The position numbers were made by a program, and so were the translations under genes. This document shows positions 1 to 7,791 of a DNA stretch of 64,000 bases, piece after piece; the stretch's first letter is position 1, and every line of letters starts with the position of its first letter. The notes beneath the pieces were generated by a model. The model was not told where the DNA came from. It made no database searches and saw only the letters and a program-made list of their open reading frames with translations. Where the stretch lies: the NCBI GenBank assembly GCA_002309715.1, contig DBXW01000005.1, positions 186,001-250,000 on the forward strand, written 5' to 3'. Source of the DNA: Candidatus Avelusimicrobium cornigerorum (GTDB taxonomy: Bacteria; Elusimicrobiota; Elusimicrobia; Elusimicrobiales; Elusimicrobiaceae).

Positions 1-1
1 C

Positions 2-460
2 GGGCTGTTAAGTGGTAAACTAACTCTTTCGGCCAAACACCGCACCCCACTGGCTAAGTTTGTCCGCCCCGACGATATTGTTAGATATATAGATGCCGAT
101 AGTACTATATATGCGGACCCGCACCCGGCATTGCTTACTGCAATACCGACGGTGGAACTGGCCGGGGAAGTGCCGGAAAAATTAAATTCCGAATTTATTG
201 ATTTAGTGGAAAGTACGCTGAAATTGAATAAAGATTTGAATTTTGTTTTGTTGCGTATGAACTTGACCGATAATACCGTGCAAATGCATTTGCCGGATGG
301 GGATGAAATTAACTTCGGTCAGGCAGTAAATCTTAAAAAGAAAACGGCCCGTGCCGCGCAGATTATGGCGTTGGCCCGGGGGAAATATCCGTCTCCATTT
401 ACGCTTGATTTTCGGTTTTTTGAGGAAGGGAAAGTTTTTTTAGCCCAAAAAGCCCATTAA
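2..460 (+). CDS. ftsQ: Cell division protein FtsQ, C-terminal part (5' end outside window)
   Basis: The open frame runs from the window edge (frame beginning at base 2) to a TAA at 458-460, giving about 152 residues with no start inside. FtsQ is a single-pass inner-membrane divisome protein that recruits FtsB/FtsL; only the periplasmic beta-domain end is visible here. The call rests on position directly upstream of ftsA-ftsZ and on FtsQ-like features: a YIDADS segment (new-strand YID.DG motif) and a C-terminal strand of the RF..GKV type. No catalytic motif exists to confirm it. An internal TTG at 131 is not a convincing start because the frame stays open upstream of it. Confidence 0.7.
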   Translation, partial: GLLSGKLTLSAKHRTPLAKFVRPDDIVRYIDADSTIYADPHPALLTAIPTVELAGEVPEKLNSEFIDLVESTLKLNKDLNFVLLRMNLTDNTVQMHLPDGDEINFGQAVNLKKKTARAAQIMALARGKYPSPFTLDFRFFEEGKVFLAQKAH

Positions 461-508
461 GTTTTATAATAAGAGAGACATAAAAAAAACTGGACCTGTA
501 TCGTTTTT

Positions 509-550
509 TATACTAGAATTTATTGACGTCTTGATTTAAAGACGTTTTTT
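509..550 (+). promoter_or_regulatory. ftsA leader: -10-like TATACT and a 7-bp hairpin with T run
   Basis: TATACT lies at 509-514 without a good -35 at 17 bp. Downstream, ACGTCTT (526-532) pairs perfectly with AAGACGT (539-545) across a 6-nt loop and is followed by T545-550, the layout of an intrinsic terminator. It ends one base before the AGGTGAG ribosome binding site of ftsA, so it could terminate ftsQ transcripts, attenuate ftsA, or limit ribosome access. Confidence 0.45.
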
Positions 551-561
551 AGGTGAGTATT

Positions 562-1812
562 ATGGCAAGAACAAATTTAATAGCAGGATTAGATATCGGC
601 AGCGGCAAAATGACTTGTATTGCGGCTGCTCATGACGAAGAAACAAACACATTGAAAGTGTTGGCCGGCCGCAGTGTGCCGTGCAAGGGGCTTCGCGGCG
701 GGATGGTTTCCGATATTCGCGAAACATCCTCGGCTGTTACGCATATTTTGGGAAGTATTGAACGGGAATGTAACCGCGATATCAGTAATTTATTTGTTGG
801 GGTGCGCGGTTCTCATTTGGAATCGTTTAGCAATCATGGCACGTACCACATATCCCGTATGGATAAAGAAATTACCCGGGCCGATATGGACTTGGCTGTG
901 GAAAATGCAAAAGCCATGCCGCTCAAAAATGATAATGAAATTATCAACGTGGTGACGCAAGGCTACGCGATAGATAAACAGCGTGGAATTTCTAATCCCG
1001 AAGGGATGGAAGGCTCTTTGCTAGAGGTAGATGTACATATTACTACCGGTTCGTCTACACATATGAACAATTTGGCCAAGGCTATTCAACGCCCCGGTTA
1101 TAAAATAGATGATACGTTTTACGGGTTGGTGCCGCTTGCCGAGTGCGTGCTCTCACAAGAAGAAAAAGAGATCGGCGCTCTTATTTTAGATTTAGGCGGA
1201 GAGATGATGTCCGTCGGTATTTATGTAGATGGTATCTTGAAATTTTCGCGTGATATCCCCTATGGATGTGATTTGATTACCAAAGATCTTTCGCGTATGT
1301 TACATACGTCGTTTGTAAATGCTAAAGAAATTAAAGAAAAATATGGGGTATCTTTCCCTACGTTTTTAGACGAAGAAGGGGAAATTCCGGTGCCTTCGTT
1401 GGATGGCCGAACAATTCACAATATCAAAAAGAGTTACGTGCTGGATATTATTCAGCCCCGCGTGGAAGAATTGATGGAAAAAGTAGCACGTTGTGTAGAG
1501 GCGTCCGGCTATCAAAAATTCCCGGTGGTTGGAGTGGTTACCGGGGGCGGTTCGCTGATGCCGGGTATTACGGATCATTGTGTAAACATTTTAAAACTCA
1601 AAGAAGTACGTTGCGGTATCGTTCAGCGCGAACTCGTTACCAGCGATGATACCTTCTTTGATCCGCAGTACAGCACTGCTATGTCGCTTGCCATTTATGC
1701 TTCCGGTTGCACCGGTTACGAAGAATATGCAAACGCCGCTTACGAAAAAGGTTCTTCTATGTTTGGCAAGATAGGCAAGTGGTTTAAGGGTGTAGATATT
1801 TTCGGCGGTTGA
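562..1812 (+). CDS. ftsA: Cell division protein FtsA
   Basis: Actin-fold ATPase that tethers FtsZ filaments to the inner membrane. Seen: phosphate-1 loop AGLDIGSGK near the N terminus, phosphate-2 LDLGGEMMSVG about residue 210, adenosine motif TGGGSLMPG about residue 330, and a C-terminal amphipathic stretch (FGKIGKWFKG) fitting the membrane-targeting helix. The length, 416 residues, is typical. ATG 562 is preferred over GTG 553 because AGGTGAG at 551-557 is correctly spaced for 562 and would overlap the GTG. The stop overlaps the first ATG of the ftsZ frame, so the two are translated as a pair. Confidence 0.95.
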   Translation: MARTNLIAGLDIGSGKMTCIAAAHDEETNTLKVLAGRSVPCKGLRGGMVSDIRETSSAVTHILGSIERECNRDISNLFVGVRGSHLESFSNHGTYHISRMDKEITRADMDLAVENAKAMPLKNDNEIINVVTQGYAIDKQRGISNPEGMEGSLLEVDVHITTGSSTHMNNLAKAIQRPGYKIDDTFYGLVPLAECVLSQEEKEIGALILDLGGEMMSVGIYVDGILKFSRDIPYGCDLITKDLSRMLHTSFVNAKEIKEKYGVSFPTFLDEEGEIPVPSLDGRTIHNIKKSYVLDIIQPRVEELMEKVARCVEASGYQKFPVVGVVTGGGSLMPGITDHCVNILKLKEVRCGIVQRELVTSDDTFFDPQYSTAMSLAIYASGCTGYEEYANAAYEKGSSMFGKIGKWFKGVDIFGG

Positions 1813-1823
1813 TGGAGTGCTTT

Positions 1824-2942
1824 ATGAGAGATTTATTTTTACCGGCAAATTCTTTTGAAACCAAAAAAGCAAAAATCAAAGTTGTGGGCGTCGGCGGTGG
1901 GGGTGGAAATGCCATCAACCACATGGTGTCATCGGGCATTAAAGATGTAGATTTTATCGCCATCAATACCGACGCGCAGGATTTGCGCCGCAACCGGGCC
2001 CCCTATTTGGTGCAAGTAGGAGAAAAATTAACCAAAGGGTTGGGTGTGGGCGGAGATCCGGAACGCGGTAAACGGGCAGCGGAAGAATCTAAAGAAAAGT
2101 TAAAACTCATTATCGGCGAGTGCGATTTATTATTTATTACCGCCGGCATGGGGGGCGGTACCGGAACGGGAGTTGCGCCGTATTTGGCCAAACTTGCCAA
2201 AGATATTTACGGGGATGAACTCTTGGTGCTGGGTGTAGTGACGCGTCCGTTTAATTTTGAAGGATATGTGCGCAAAAAACACGCCGACGAGGGCATTGAA
2301 GAAATGTCTAAATATGTAGATTCTATGATTATTGTTCCCAACGACAAACTTTTAGGCACGGTGGATGCGAATACTTCTACGCGGGATGCTTATCAAATGG
2401 TAGATGACGTATTATTGCAAGCCGTAAAAGGGATTTCGGAAGTTATTACGCAACCGGGGGAAGTAAACATTGATTTTAACGACGTACGTAAAGTTATGGC
2501 ACATTCGCAAAAAGCGCTTATCGGTATAGGCGAAGCCAGCGGGCCGGGGCGTCATTTGCAAGCGGTTAAAAAAGCCATATCTTCGCCGCTTTTGGAAAAT
2601 GCTGATATCGGCGGGGCTACAGGTTTTATTGTGCATTTTACGGCTGAAAAAAATGTGACGTTGCTAGAGCAAGCGGAAGTAATGAATTTGATTCGGCAGT
2701 ATGCCGGTAATGAGTCCATTATTATGTTTGGTTATACGTATGATTCGTCGCTGGCGGAAACGTTTAAGGTAACGGTTATTGCTACAGGCATAAATCCTAC
2801 ATCCTATCGGCCGCCGCGGCAACCGTTGGAAGAACCGGAAAACGGCGGGGGGTTTTCGCTTTTTGACAAGCCTTCTGCAGTGGCCGAACCGGAAGATGAG
2901 ATGTTAATACCGGCGTGTATGCGCCGTAGTAAAACTAGATAG
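1824..2942 (+). CDS. ftsZ: Cell division protein FtsZ
   Basis: Tubulin-like GTPase forming the division ring. The GTP-binding signature GGGTGTG, the glycine-rich N-terminal loop VGGGGGNA and the NTDAQ motif are present. The C-terminal peptide LIPACMRR resembles the conserved IPxFLRR anchor for FtsA. Possible starts are TTG 1809, ATG 1812 (overlapping the ftsA stop) and ATG 1824. The last is chosen because GGAG at 1814-1817 is well placed for it, giving 372 residues. The linker between globular domain and C-terminal peptide is short. Confidence 0.96.
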   Translation: MRDLFLPANSFETKKAKIKVVGVGGGGGNAINHMVSSGIKDVDFIAINTDAQDLRRNRAPYLVQVGEKLTKGLGVGGDPERGKRAAEESKEKLKLIIGECDLLFITAGMGGGTGTGVAPYLAKLAKDIYGDELLVLGVVTRPFNFEGYVRKKHADEGIEEMSKYVDSMIIVPNDKLLGTVDANTSTRDAYQMVDDVLLQAVKGISEVITQPGEVNIDFNDVRKVMAHSQKALIGIGEASGPGRHLQAVKKAISSPLLENADIGGATGFIVHFTAEKNVTLLEQAEVMNLIRQYAGNESIIMFGYTYDSSLAETFKVTVIATGINPTSYRPPRQPLEEPENGGGFSLFDKPSAVAEPEDEMLIPACMRRSKTR

Positions 2943-2957
2943 TAACGGGAGAAACAG

Positions 2958-4049
2958 ATGGCGGTCGGATTACAAAGTTTGCTAAGAACGGTTGTAGATA
3001 ATAAAGCCAGCGGGTTGCATATTCGCGGTAATTCAAACGCGTATGTACGCTTAAACGGAGAAATGAAACCGATTGAGGATAGTTTTGTTTCCAACGATGA
3101 TGCCCAAAAAATGGCCTTTGCCTGTATGGGTGAACGCGAGAAAAAAATATTTGAAAGAAATAACTCGGTAGACTTTTCGTTAGATGCGAAATCGTACGGT
3201 CGTTTCCGCTTTAACGTATTTCGCCAATTAGGTAAGTTTTGTATGGCCATCCGCCATATTCCTTATAAAATTCCCACCTTTGAAGAACTCCATTTGCCCG
3301 GTGATATTTTACGTAAAATGGCAGAGAACCGCCGCGGACTTATTTTAGTAACCGGTATGACCGGTTCGGGTAAATCTTCTACGTTAGCCACAATGATTGA
3401 TTACATCAATCAAACGCGTGCCGGACACATTTTAACCATAGAAGATCCGGTGGAATTTGTATATAACGATAACCGCTGCATTGTCAGTCAGTTGGAGTTA
3501 GGGGTGGATACCCCTTCTTACACCAATGCTTTGCGTGCGGCCATGCGTCAAGATCCGGATGTAATTTTCATCGGCGAATTGCGCGACCACGAAGTGATTC
3601 GTGCCGCTATCGGCGCGGCAGAAACAGGGCAATTAGTACTCGGTACGATGCATACGGTGAACGTTACGCAAACGATTTCCCGTCTGGTAGATGCATACCC
3701 GGTGGAACAGCACGATACGGTCCGGGCGCAACTGTCCGAACTTATTCGCGGTATTGTTTGTCAACGCTTAATCCCGGCGGTGGAAAACGGGATGTATCCG
3801 GCTTTGGAAATTTTAGTTTCCACGCCGCAAGTACGTAAATTGATTGCCACCAACAAGCCGGGTGATTTATACAAATTGATGCAGACGGGTGAATTCTACG
3901 GGATGAACACGTTTGACCAATCGTTGGCTAAATTATATCAAGCCGGACACATTGATTTGGAAACGGCCCAAAATGCGGCCACCAGCCCGGATGCAATTAT
4001 GCTTGCCATTCGCGGCGTGACGGACAGTTTGTCTTCGGGAGAACAATAA
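2958..4049 (+). CDS. pilT: PilT-type twitching motility ATPase
   Basis: Hexameric retraction ATPase that disassembles type IV pili at the inner membrane base. The protein (363 residues) has the PilT/GspE layout: N-terminal PAS-like domain, Walker A GMTGSGKSS at about residue 133, a Walker-B region FIGELRD about residue 205 and the His-box AETGQLVLGTMHT about residue 223. There is no N-terminal GSPII_E domain and no zinc tetracysteine, which separates it from the PilB gene at 30.7 kb. It sits in the ftsZ-cmk cluster, 15 bp after ftsZ and 1 bp before cmk, far from the pilus operon. PilU is an alternative name; the motifs cannot decide. Confidence 0.88.
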   Translation: MAVGLQSLLRTVVDNKASGLHIRGNSNAYVRLNGEMKPIEDSFVSNDDAQKMAFACMGEREKKIFERNNSVDFSLDAKSYGRFRFNVFRQLGKFCMAIRHIPYKIPTFEELHLPGDILRKMAENRRGLILVTGMTGSGKSSTLATMIDYINQTRAGHILTIEDPVEFVYNDNRCIVSQLELGVDTPSYTNALRAAMRQDPDVIFIGELRDHEVIRAAIGAAETGQLVLGTMHTVNVTQTISRLVDAYPVEQHDTVRAQLSELIRGIVCQRLIPAVENGMYPALEILVSTPQVRKLIATNKPGDLYKLMQTGEFYGMNTFDQSLAKLYQAGHIDLETAQNAATSPDAIMLAIRGVTDSLSSGEQ

Positions 4050-4050
4050 A

Positions 4051-4731
4051 ATGCGTACGAACGGACTTTTAATTGCTATAGACGGCACGGCCGGTACCGG
4101 TAAATCAACGGTCGGCAAAGCCGTTGCGGCGAAGTTAGGTTATGGATTTTTAAGCACCGGGGAAATGTACCGCGCACTTGCATATACGGTATTTGCCAAA
4201 AAAATCAATCCGGAAGATCACGACGGTGTTTTGGCGGCTGCGCGGGCACTACGCTTTACGTTTGCCCGGCAGGAAGATGCCTCGCTTAAAATGTTTGTAG
4301 ACGGTGAATATTTAGGGCCGAAACTTCATTTAGAAGAAGTGGGCAATGTGGCCAGTCGTGTTTCCACCAACGGAGAAGCGCGTCGCGTACTGACTGAGAA
4401 AATGCGTGAAGTCGGTGCTGAAGGCGGCATTGTGATGGAAGGGCGCGATATCGGAACGGTGGTTTTTCCGGATGCGGATATTAAATTTTATTTAGATGCG
4501 TCTGCCGAAGAACGTGCCAACCGTCGTTTTAAACAACTTAAAGAGGCGGGAGAAAATCCTAATTACGACGAGATTTTGCGTTTAATTAAGGAGCGCGACC
4601 ACCGCGATAAAAACCGCGCTGCCGCTCCGCTTAAACCGGCGGATGATGCTATTATCATTGATACTTCTACTATTACATTAGACGAGTCTATACAAACTGT
4701 TTTGGAGAAACTACCCCAACATGCTTCTTAA
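4051..4731 (+). CDS. cmk: Cytidylate kinase
   Basis: Phosphorylates CMP/dCMP with ATP in pyrimidine salvage. Seen: Walker A GTAGTGKST at residues 12-20, the CMP-binding STGEMYRA segment, EGRDIGTVVFPDA and a lid-region RRFKQLK. The length of 226 residues is standard. It starts 1 bp after the pilT stop and its 3' end overlaps plsC by 11 bp. The order cmk-plsC-rpsA recurs in many bacterial lineages, which supports all three calls. Confidence 0.95.
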   Translation: MRTNGLLIAIDGTAGTGKSTVGKAVAAKLGYGFLSTGEMYRALAYTVFAKKINPEDHDGVLAAARALRFTFARQEDASLKMFVDGEYLGPKLHLEEVGNVASRVSTNGEARRVLTEKMREVGAEGGIVMEGRDIGTVVFPDADIKFYLDASAEERANRRFKQLKEAGENPNYDEILRLIKERDHRDKNRAAAPLKPADDAIIIDTSTITLDESIQTVLEKLPQHAS

Positions 4732-5314
4732 TTTGGTAAAATTTAGTGCAAGGATTTATTTCAAAACTTTTCACGATTTTAAAGTGGAAGGGTTAGAGAA
4801 TATTCCCAAAACGGGCGCTCTTATTATCGCAGGAAACCACCTTTCTAATGCCGATCCGCCTTGCGTCGGGGGTTTTGCCGGGCTCGTGCGTGATTCACGC
4901 TTCGTGGCTAAAAAAGAGTTATTTGGAATTCCGGGACTAGGTTGGTTTTTCCGTCGGTGCGGATATATTTCGGTAGATCGTGCCCGCACGATTGGTGATT
5001 TTGGCGCCTTAAAAGAAGTTGTCAATGCGCTTGAAAAAGGGGAAAGCGTGGTGATGTTCCCCGAAGGCACCCGCAGCAAAACGGGCCAACCGCAAAAGCC
5101 CAAAAGCGGTATTGGGTTTTTAGTATATAAAACGGGCGTGCCGGTGTTACCGGTAAAAATAGAAGGCACCTTCGGGTGGCCGTGGGTGCGCAAGATTCGC
5201 TTGACGTTTGGCAAGGTAATGCACTTGCAAAAAGATGAAACGCTAGAGCCTAAAGCGCAGTATAAACAATTTGCAACACAAATAATGGAAGCAATAAATT
5301 CAATTCACAGTTAA
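4721..5314 (+). CDS. plsC: 1-acyl-sn-glycerol-3-phosphate acyltransferase
   Basis: Membrane-associated acyltransferase converting lysophosphatidate to phosphatidate in phospholipid synthesis. The catalytic H-X4-D motif is NHLSNAD (H40, D45), and the glycerol-phosphate-binding motif FPEGTRS is at residues 113-119. The 197-residue length fits the short PlsC class with a single N-terminal hydrophobic segment. It overlaps the end of cmk and lies about 50 bp upstream of rpsA. Confidence 0.92.
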   Translation: MLLNLVKFSARIYFKTFHDFKVEGLENIPKTGALIIAGNHLSNADPPCVGGFAGLVRDSRFVAKKELFGIPGLGWFFRRCGYISVDRARTIGDFGALKEVVNALEKGESVVMFPEGTRSKTGQPQKPKSGIGFLVYKTGVPVLPVKIEGTFGWPWVRKIRLTFGKVMHLQKDETLEPKAQYKQFATQIMEAINSIHS

Positions 5315-5364
5315 CGGAGGTTACGCAGGCGGCCTGACAAGTAGGCAACCTGTAATAAGGACTT

Positions 5365-6570
5365 ATGACTACAAACGAAGAAATCAAACAAACCGAAGAC
5401 ACAATTAACGAAACCGAAATGACGATGGACCAGTTAATTGCGCAGCAAGAGTCTTTATCGGAGAAGTTGTACAAGAAGGAAATTGTGGAAGTACCCGTCG
5501 TACAAATCAACCAAGATTATATTTTAGTAGATGTGGGAGCCAAAAAAGAAGCGGCCATTGCCTTGAGCGAATTTGAAGGCAAGGCTATTCCTAATGTAGG
5601 GGATACGATTTCTGCGGTTTTAGTCAAACGCGGTAGCGACGAACGCCCGGCGCTTTTGTCCCATAAAAAAGCCCTTGAATTTTTAGGTTGGGACGTTTGC
5701 AAAAAAGCCTACGAAGCCAAAGAACGCGTCAAAGGGACGATTGTTCAATGCGTTAAAGGCGGTTATATGGTGGAAGTATTTGGCGTAAACGGTTTTATGC
5801 CGCTTTCCCTTTCCGAACTACACACCGCGTATAAACACTACTTGCCCGTTGGTGCCAAAATCAAAGCGGTTATTGTAGAATTTTCTAAAGAAAAACAAAA
5901 ACTCATTGTTTCGCGCAAACAAGTATTAGAGGAAGACGAGGCCGTTCGCCGCGAGCAAGTGTTAAGTGAAATTAAATCCGGCGACGTTTTGCGCGTGGTA
6001 GTTTCCAAAGTGGATAAAGAAAAATTATACTTACGTTTCCACGGCATTGAAGGGGTTGTTACGTTGGACAATATCGCCTGGAAAGAGCCGGAAACGGCTA
6101 TTACCAACTTCCGCCGCGGTCAACGTCTTAAAGCCAAACTCTTAAATTTGGATAAAGAAACGCCCCGTTTGGAATTTGGCCTGAAACAACTGTTCCTCAA
6201 CCCGGCTGATGCCTTAAAACGCCGCTATCCGTACAAGAGTTCCGTTAAAGCAACGGTAGTGAAAGTATCTGAAGAAGAAGGCGTGGAATGCACCATCGGT
6301 AAAAATAATACCAAGGCATATATCAGCCCCTTTGAAATGGGCCGCGATTTCAGCGCCAAAGAAGGCGATACGATTACGGCACTGGTTGTCGGTGTCAATC
6401 CGGAAACCTTTACGGTAAATCTCTCGGTTAAGAAATACGACCAGGCGCAAAATCGTAAAGTAGTGGCGCAATACTTAAAACAAGCGCCGCGCCCAACGTT
6501 AGGCGAGTTGTTGCAAGATTCTTTCGGCAAAACTGAAGAAGAATCCGACAATGAAACCGAAACCAAATAG
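5365..6570 (+). CDS. rpsA: Ribosomal protein S1-like protein (four S1 motifs)
   Basis: RNA-binding protein that brings mRNA to the 30S subunit. Four S1 (OB-fold) repeats are visible at roughly residues 42-110, 120-190, 205-280 and 290-360, in a 401-residue protein with an acidic N-terminal extension and acidic tail. E. coli S1 has six motifs; four-motif versions are common elsewhere. AAGGA at 5357-5361 is a plausible ribosome binding site for ATG 5365. The 50-bp leader holds short inverted repeats (AGGTT/AACCT), possibly autoregulatory, though this is not shown. Confidence 0.9.
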   Translation: MTTNEEIKQTEDTINETEMTMDQLIAQQESLSEKLYKKEIVEVPVVQINQDYILVDVGAKKEAAIALSEFEGKAIPNVGDTISAVLVKRGSDERPALLSHKKALEFLGWDVCKKAYEAKERVKGTIVQCVKGGYMVEVFGVNGFMPLSLSELHTAYKHYLPVGAKIKAVIVEFSKEKQKLIVSRKQVLEEDEAVRREQVLSEIKSGDVLRVVVSKVDKEKLYLRFHGIEGVVTLDNIAWKEPETAITNFRRGQRLKAKLLNLDKETPRLEFGLKQLFLNPADALKRRYPYKSSVKATVVKVSEEEGVECTIGKNNTKAYISPFEMGRDFSAKEGDTITALVVGVNPETFTVNLSVKKYDQAQNRKVVAQYLKQAPRPTLGELLQDSFGKTEEESDNETETK

Positions 6571-6586
6571 TTTAACGTGAATTGAA

Positions 6587-6618
6587 AACAGCCTCACTCA
6601 ATGAGTGGGGCTGTTTTT
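6587..6618 (+). terminator. Intrinsic terminator after rpsA
   Basis: A 13-bp stem (6587-6599 with 6603-6615, one G-T wobble), a 3-nt loop and T6614-6618. It ends the ftsA-to-rpsA transcription block and directly abuts the pilin cassette leader. Confidence 0.9.
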
Positions 6619-6693
6619 GTGTCGGTAAAATTTCCGTTGACTTGTTTTTTTTATATAATAACTTTGTCGGAAATTTACTTTAGGAGAAATAAA
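6614..6693 (+). repeat. Pilin cassette leader, copy 1 (promoter-like repeat)
   Basis: About 80 bp nearly identical to 20545-20623 and 43714-43795. It contains TTGACT (6637-6642), a T8 run (6645-6652), TATAAT (6654-6659) and the ribosome binding site AGGAGA (6682-6687). The TTGACT-TATAAT spacing is 11 bp, too short for a standard sigma-70 promoter. The T run differs in length between copies (T8, T7, T10). Confidence 0.85.
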
Positions 6694-7248
6694 ATGAAGA
6701 ATAATTGTTGTAAAAAGGGCTTTACGCTCATAGAATTATTAGTAGTAGTTTTAATCATTGGTATTTTGGCGGCGATTGCCATGCCGCAATATCAAAAAGC
6801 GGTATGGAAATCGCGCGCCGCGGAACTGATTACCCAGACCAAAAATCTTTATACTGCACAGCAGGCTTATTTTATGGAACATGGCGATTCGGCGGCTTCT
6901 TTTGATGAGTTGCCTATTGATTTTAATTCATTGACGCGTGTTACGGCCCAAGCACAAGCACTAGGGGCAGCAGACGGATATGCGAAAGGAAATGGCGACG
7001 TTTTTGTTTATATTCAATATACAGGTGAAAACAAAAAGAGATCGGCGGCTATTTTTGGTACAGGCCCGTACGCTATGAGTGGTTTTGTTATTCATAATGT
7101 AGATGGAACTCACTGCGGCGAACCTTTTAAGGCCGGTGAAATGTTTTGTCAAGAAGCAAGCGCAGAAACAACCGGCTTTTGTACGAAACTATTTAAGGGA
7201 ACACTTTATGCCGATTGTGGCGATACCCGTTATTACAAACTGCCGTAA
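6694..7248 (+). CDS. Type IV pilin, cassette copy 1
   Basis: A 184-residue prepilin with a short basic leader (MKNNCCKKG) cut after Gly-9, mature Phe+1, Glu+5 and the hydrophobic alpha-1 helix ELLVVVLIIGILAAIA. The first 45 residues are almost identical to copies at 20624 and 43796; the globular C-terminal part is unrelated apart from cysteines that may form a disulfide loop. ATG 6694 is used because AGGAGA precedes it; the frame upstream is open but contains the promoter-like leader. It is transcribed alone, between the rpsA terminator and its own terminator. It probably forms a major or alternative pilus subunit. Confidence 0.9.
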   Translation: MKNNCCKKGFTLIELLVVVLIIGILAAIAMPQYQKAVWKSRAAELITQTKNLYTAQQAYFMEHGDSAASFDELPIDFNSLTRVTAQAQALGAADGYAKGNGDVFVYIQYTGENKKRSAAIFGTGPYAMSGFVIHNVDGTHCGEPFKAGEMFCQEASAETTGFCTKLFKGTLYADCGDTRYYKLP

Positions 7249-7270
7249 TTAAAATACACTGTTTCAAATA

Positions 7271-7306
7271 AACACCCCCGAGCCAAAAGCCCGGGGGTGT
7301 TATATT
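7271..7306. terminator. Terminator hairpin between pilin 1 and the PilZ gene
   Basis: AACACCCCCG (7271-7280) pairs with CGGGGGTGTT (7292-7301). T-rich flanks on both strands suggest it serves both the pilin (plus) and the PilZ gene (minus). The stem resembles the one after pilin copy 3. Confidence 0.8.
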
Positions 7307-7323
7307 GCGAAGGAATTTTTTTA

Positions 7324-7788
7324 CTACTCAAAAAGCATTTCGTCTTTTTGAATTTTGTTACAGATTTTATGACATTTACAATTGGCCACACACGGCTCGG
7401 GCAGTTTTAACAAAATGCGGGTATCGCAATCGTTAAAATCGTCGGCCATTTCGCTGATAAGTTTAGCGTGTTTGGCGGCCATCTTTGTAAATTCAATACC
7501 AATGGTATACACGTTTTCGCGTTCTTTTACCCAGGCTAAACGTGCTTCCACTTCCATTTTTTCGGTGCCGGGCAGTTGCAGGCTAATAGAAAAATGATCG
7601 GCCAGCGGCGCGCCCAAAAAACTAATCATACGCATACCGGAAGCAGATAAGTCGGCCAAAATAGCCACTAAAGAAACTTCTTTGCCTTCGTCGGTTTTGT
7701 AATGCAGATTGACCGGTTCAATTAAATTGCTGATCACCGGCATACGCGGATGACGGCGTCTTTCAGGAGATGTGTTTTTTCTTTTCAT
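7324..7788 (-). CDS. PilZ domain protein with C-terminal cysteine cluster
   Basis: PilZ domains bind cyclic di-GMP. Both signature motifs are visible: RxxxR within RRRHPR (R11, R15) and DxSxxG as DLSASG (D46-G51), followed by the beta-barrel. The last 30 residues carry a cluster C-x3-C-x-C-x3-C plus one earlier Cys, not part of the PilZ fold and suggestive of metal binding. The gene lies 3 bp downstream of miaB on the minus strand and close to pilin copy 1. A role in pilus or surface control is inferred. Confidence 0.85.
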   Translation of the reverse strand: MKRKNTSPERRRHPRMPVISNLIEPVNLHYKTDEGKEVSLVAILADLSASGMRMISFLGAPLADHFSISLQLPGTEKMEVEARLAWVKERENVYTIGIEFTKMAAKHAKLISEMADDFNDCDTRILLKLPEPCVANCKCHKICNKIQKDEMLFE

Positions 7789-7791
7789 ATT

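Noticed and set aside
5319..5364. Riboswitch in the rpsA leader
   Set aside because: Only short inverted repeats in a 50-bp leader; nothing matches a known riboswitch architecture.
6601..6693. Longer pilin N termini implied by open frames upstream of all three cassettes
   Set aside because: The upstream part holds the conserved promoter-like leader and AGGAGA site; prepilin leaders are short and basic, so the later ATG is correct in each case.
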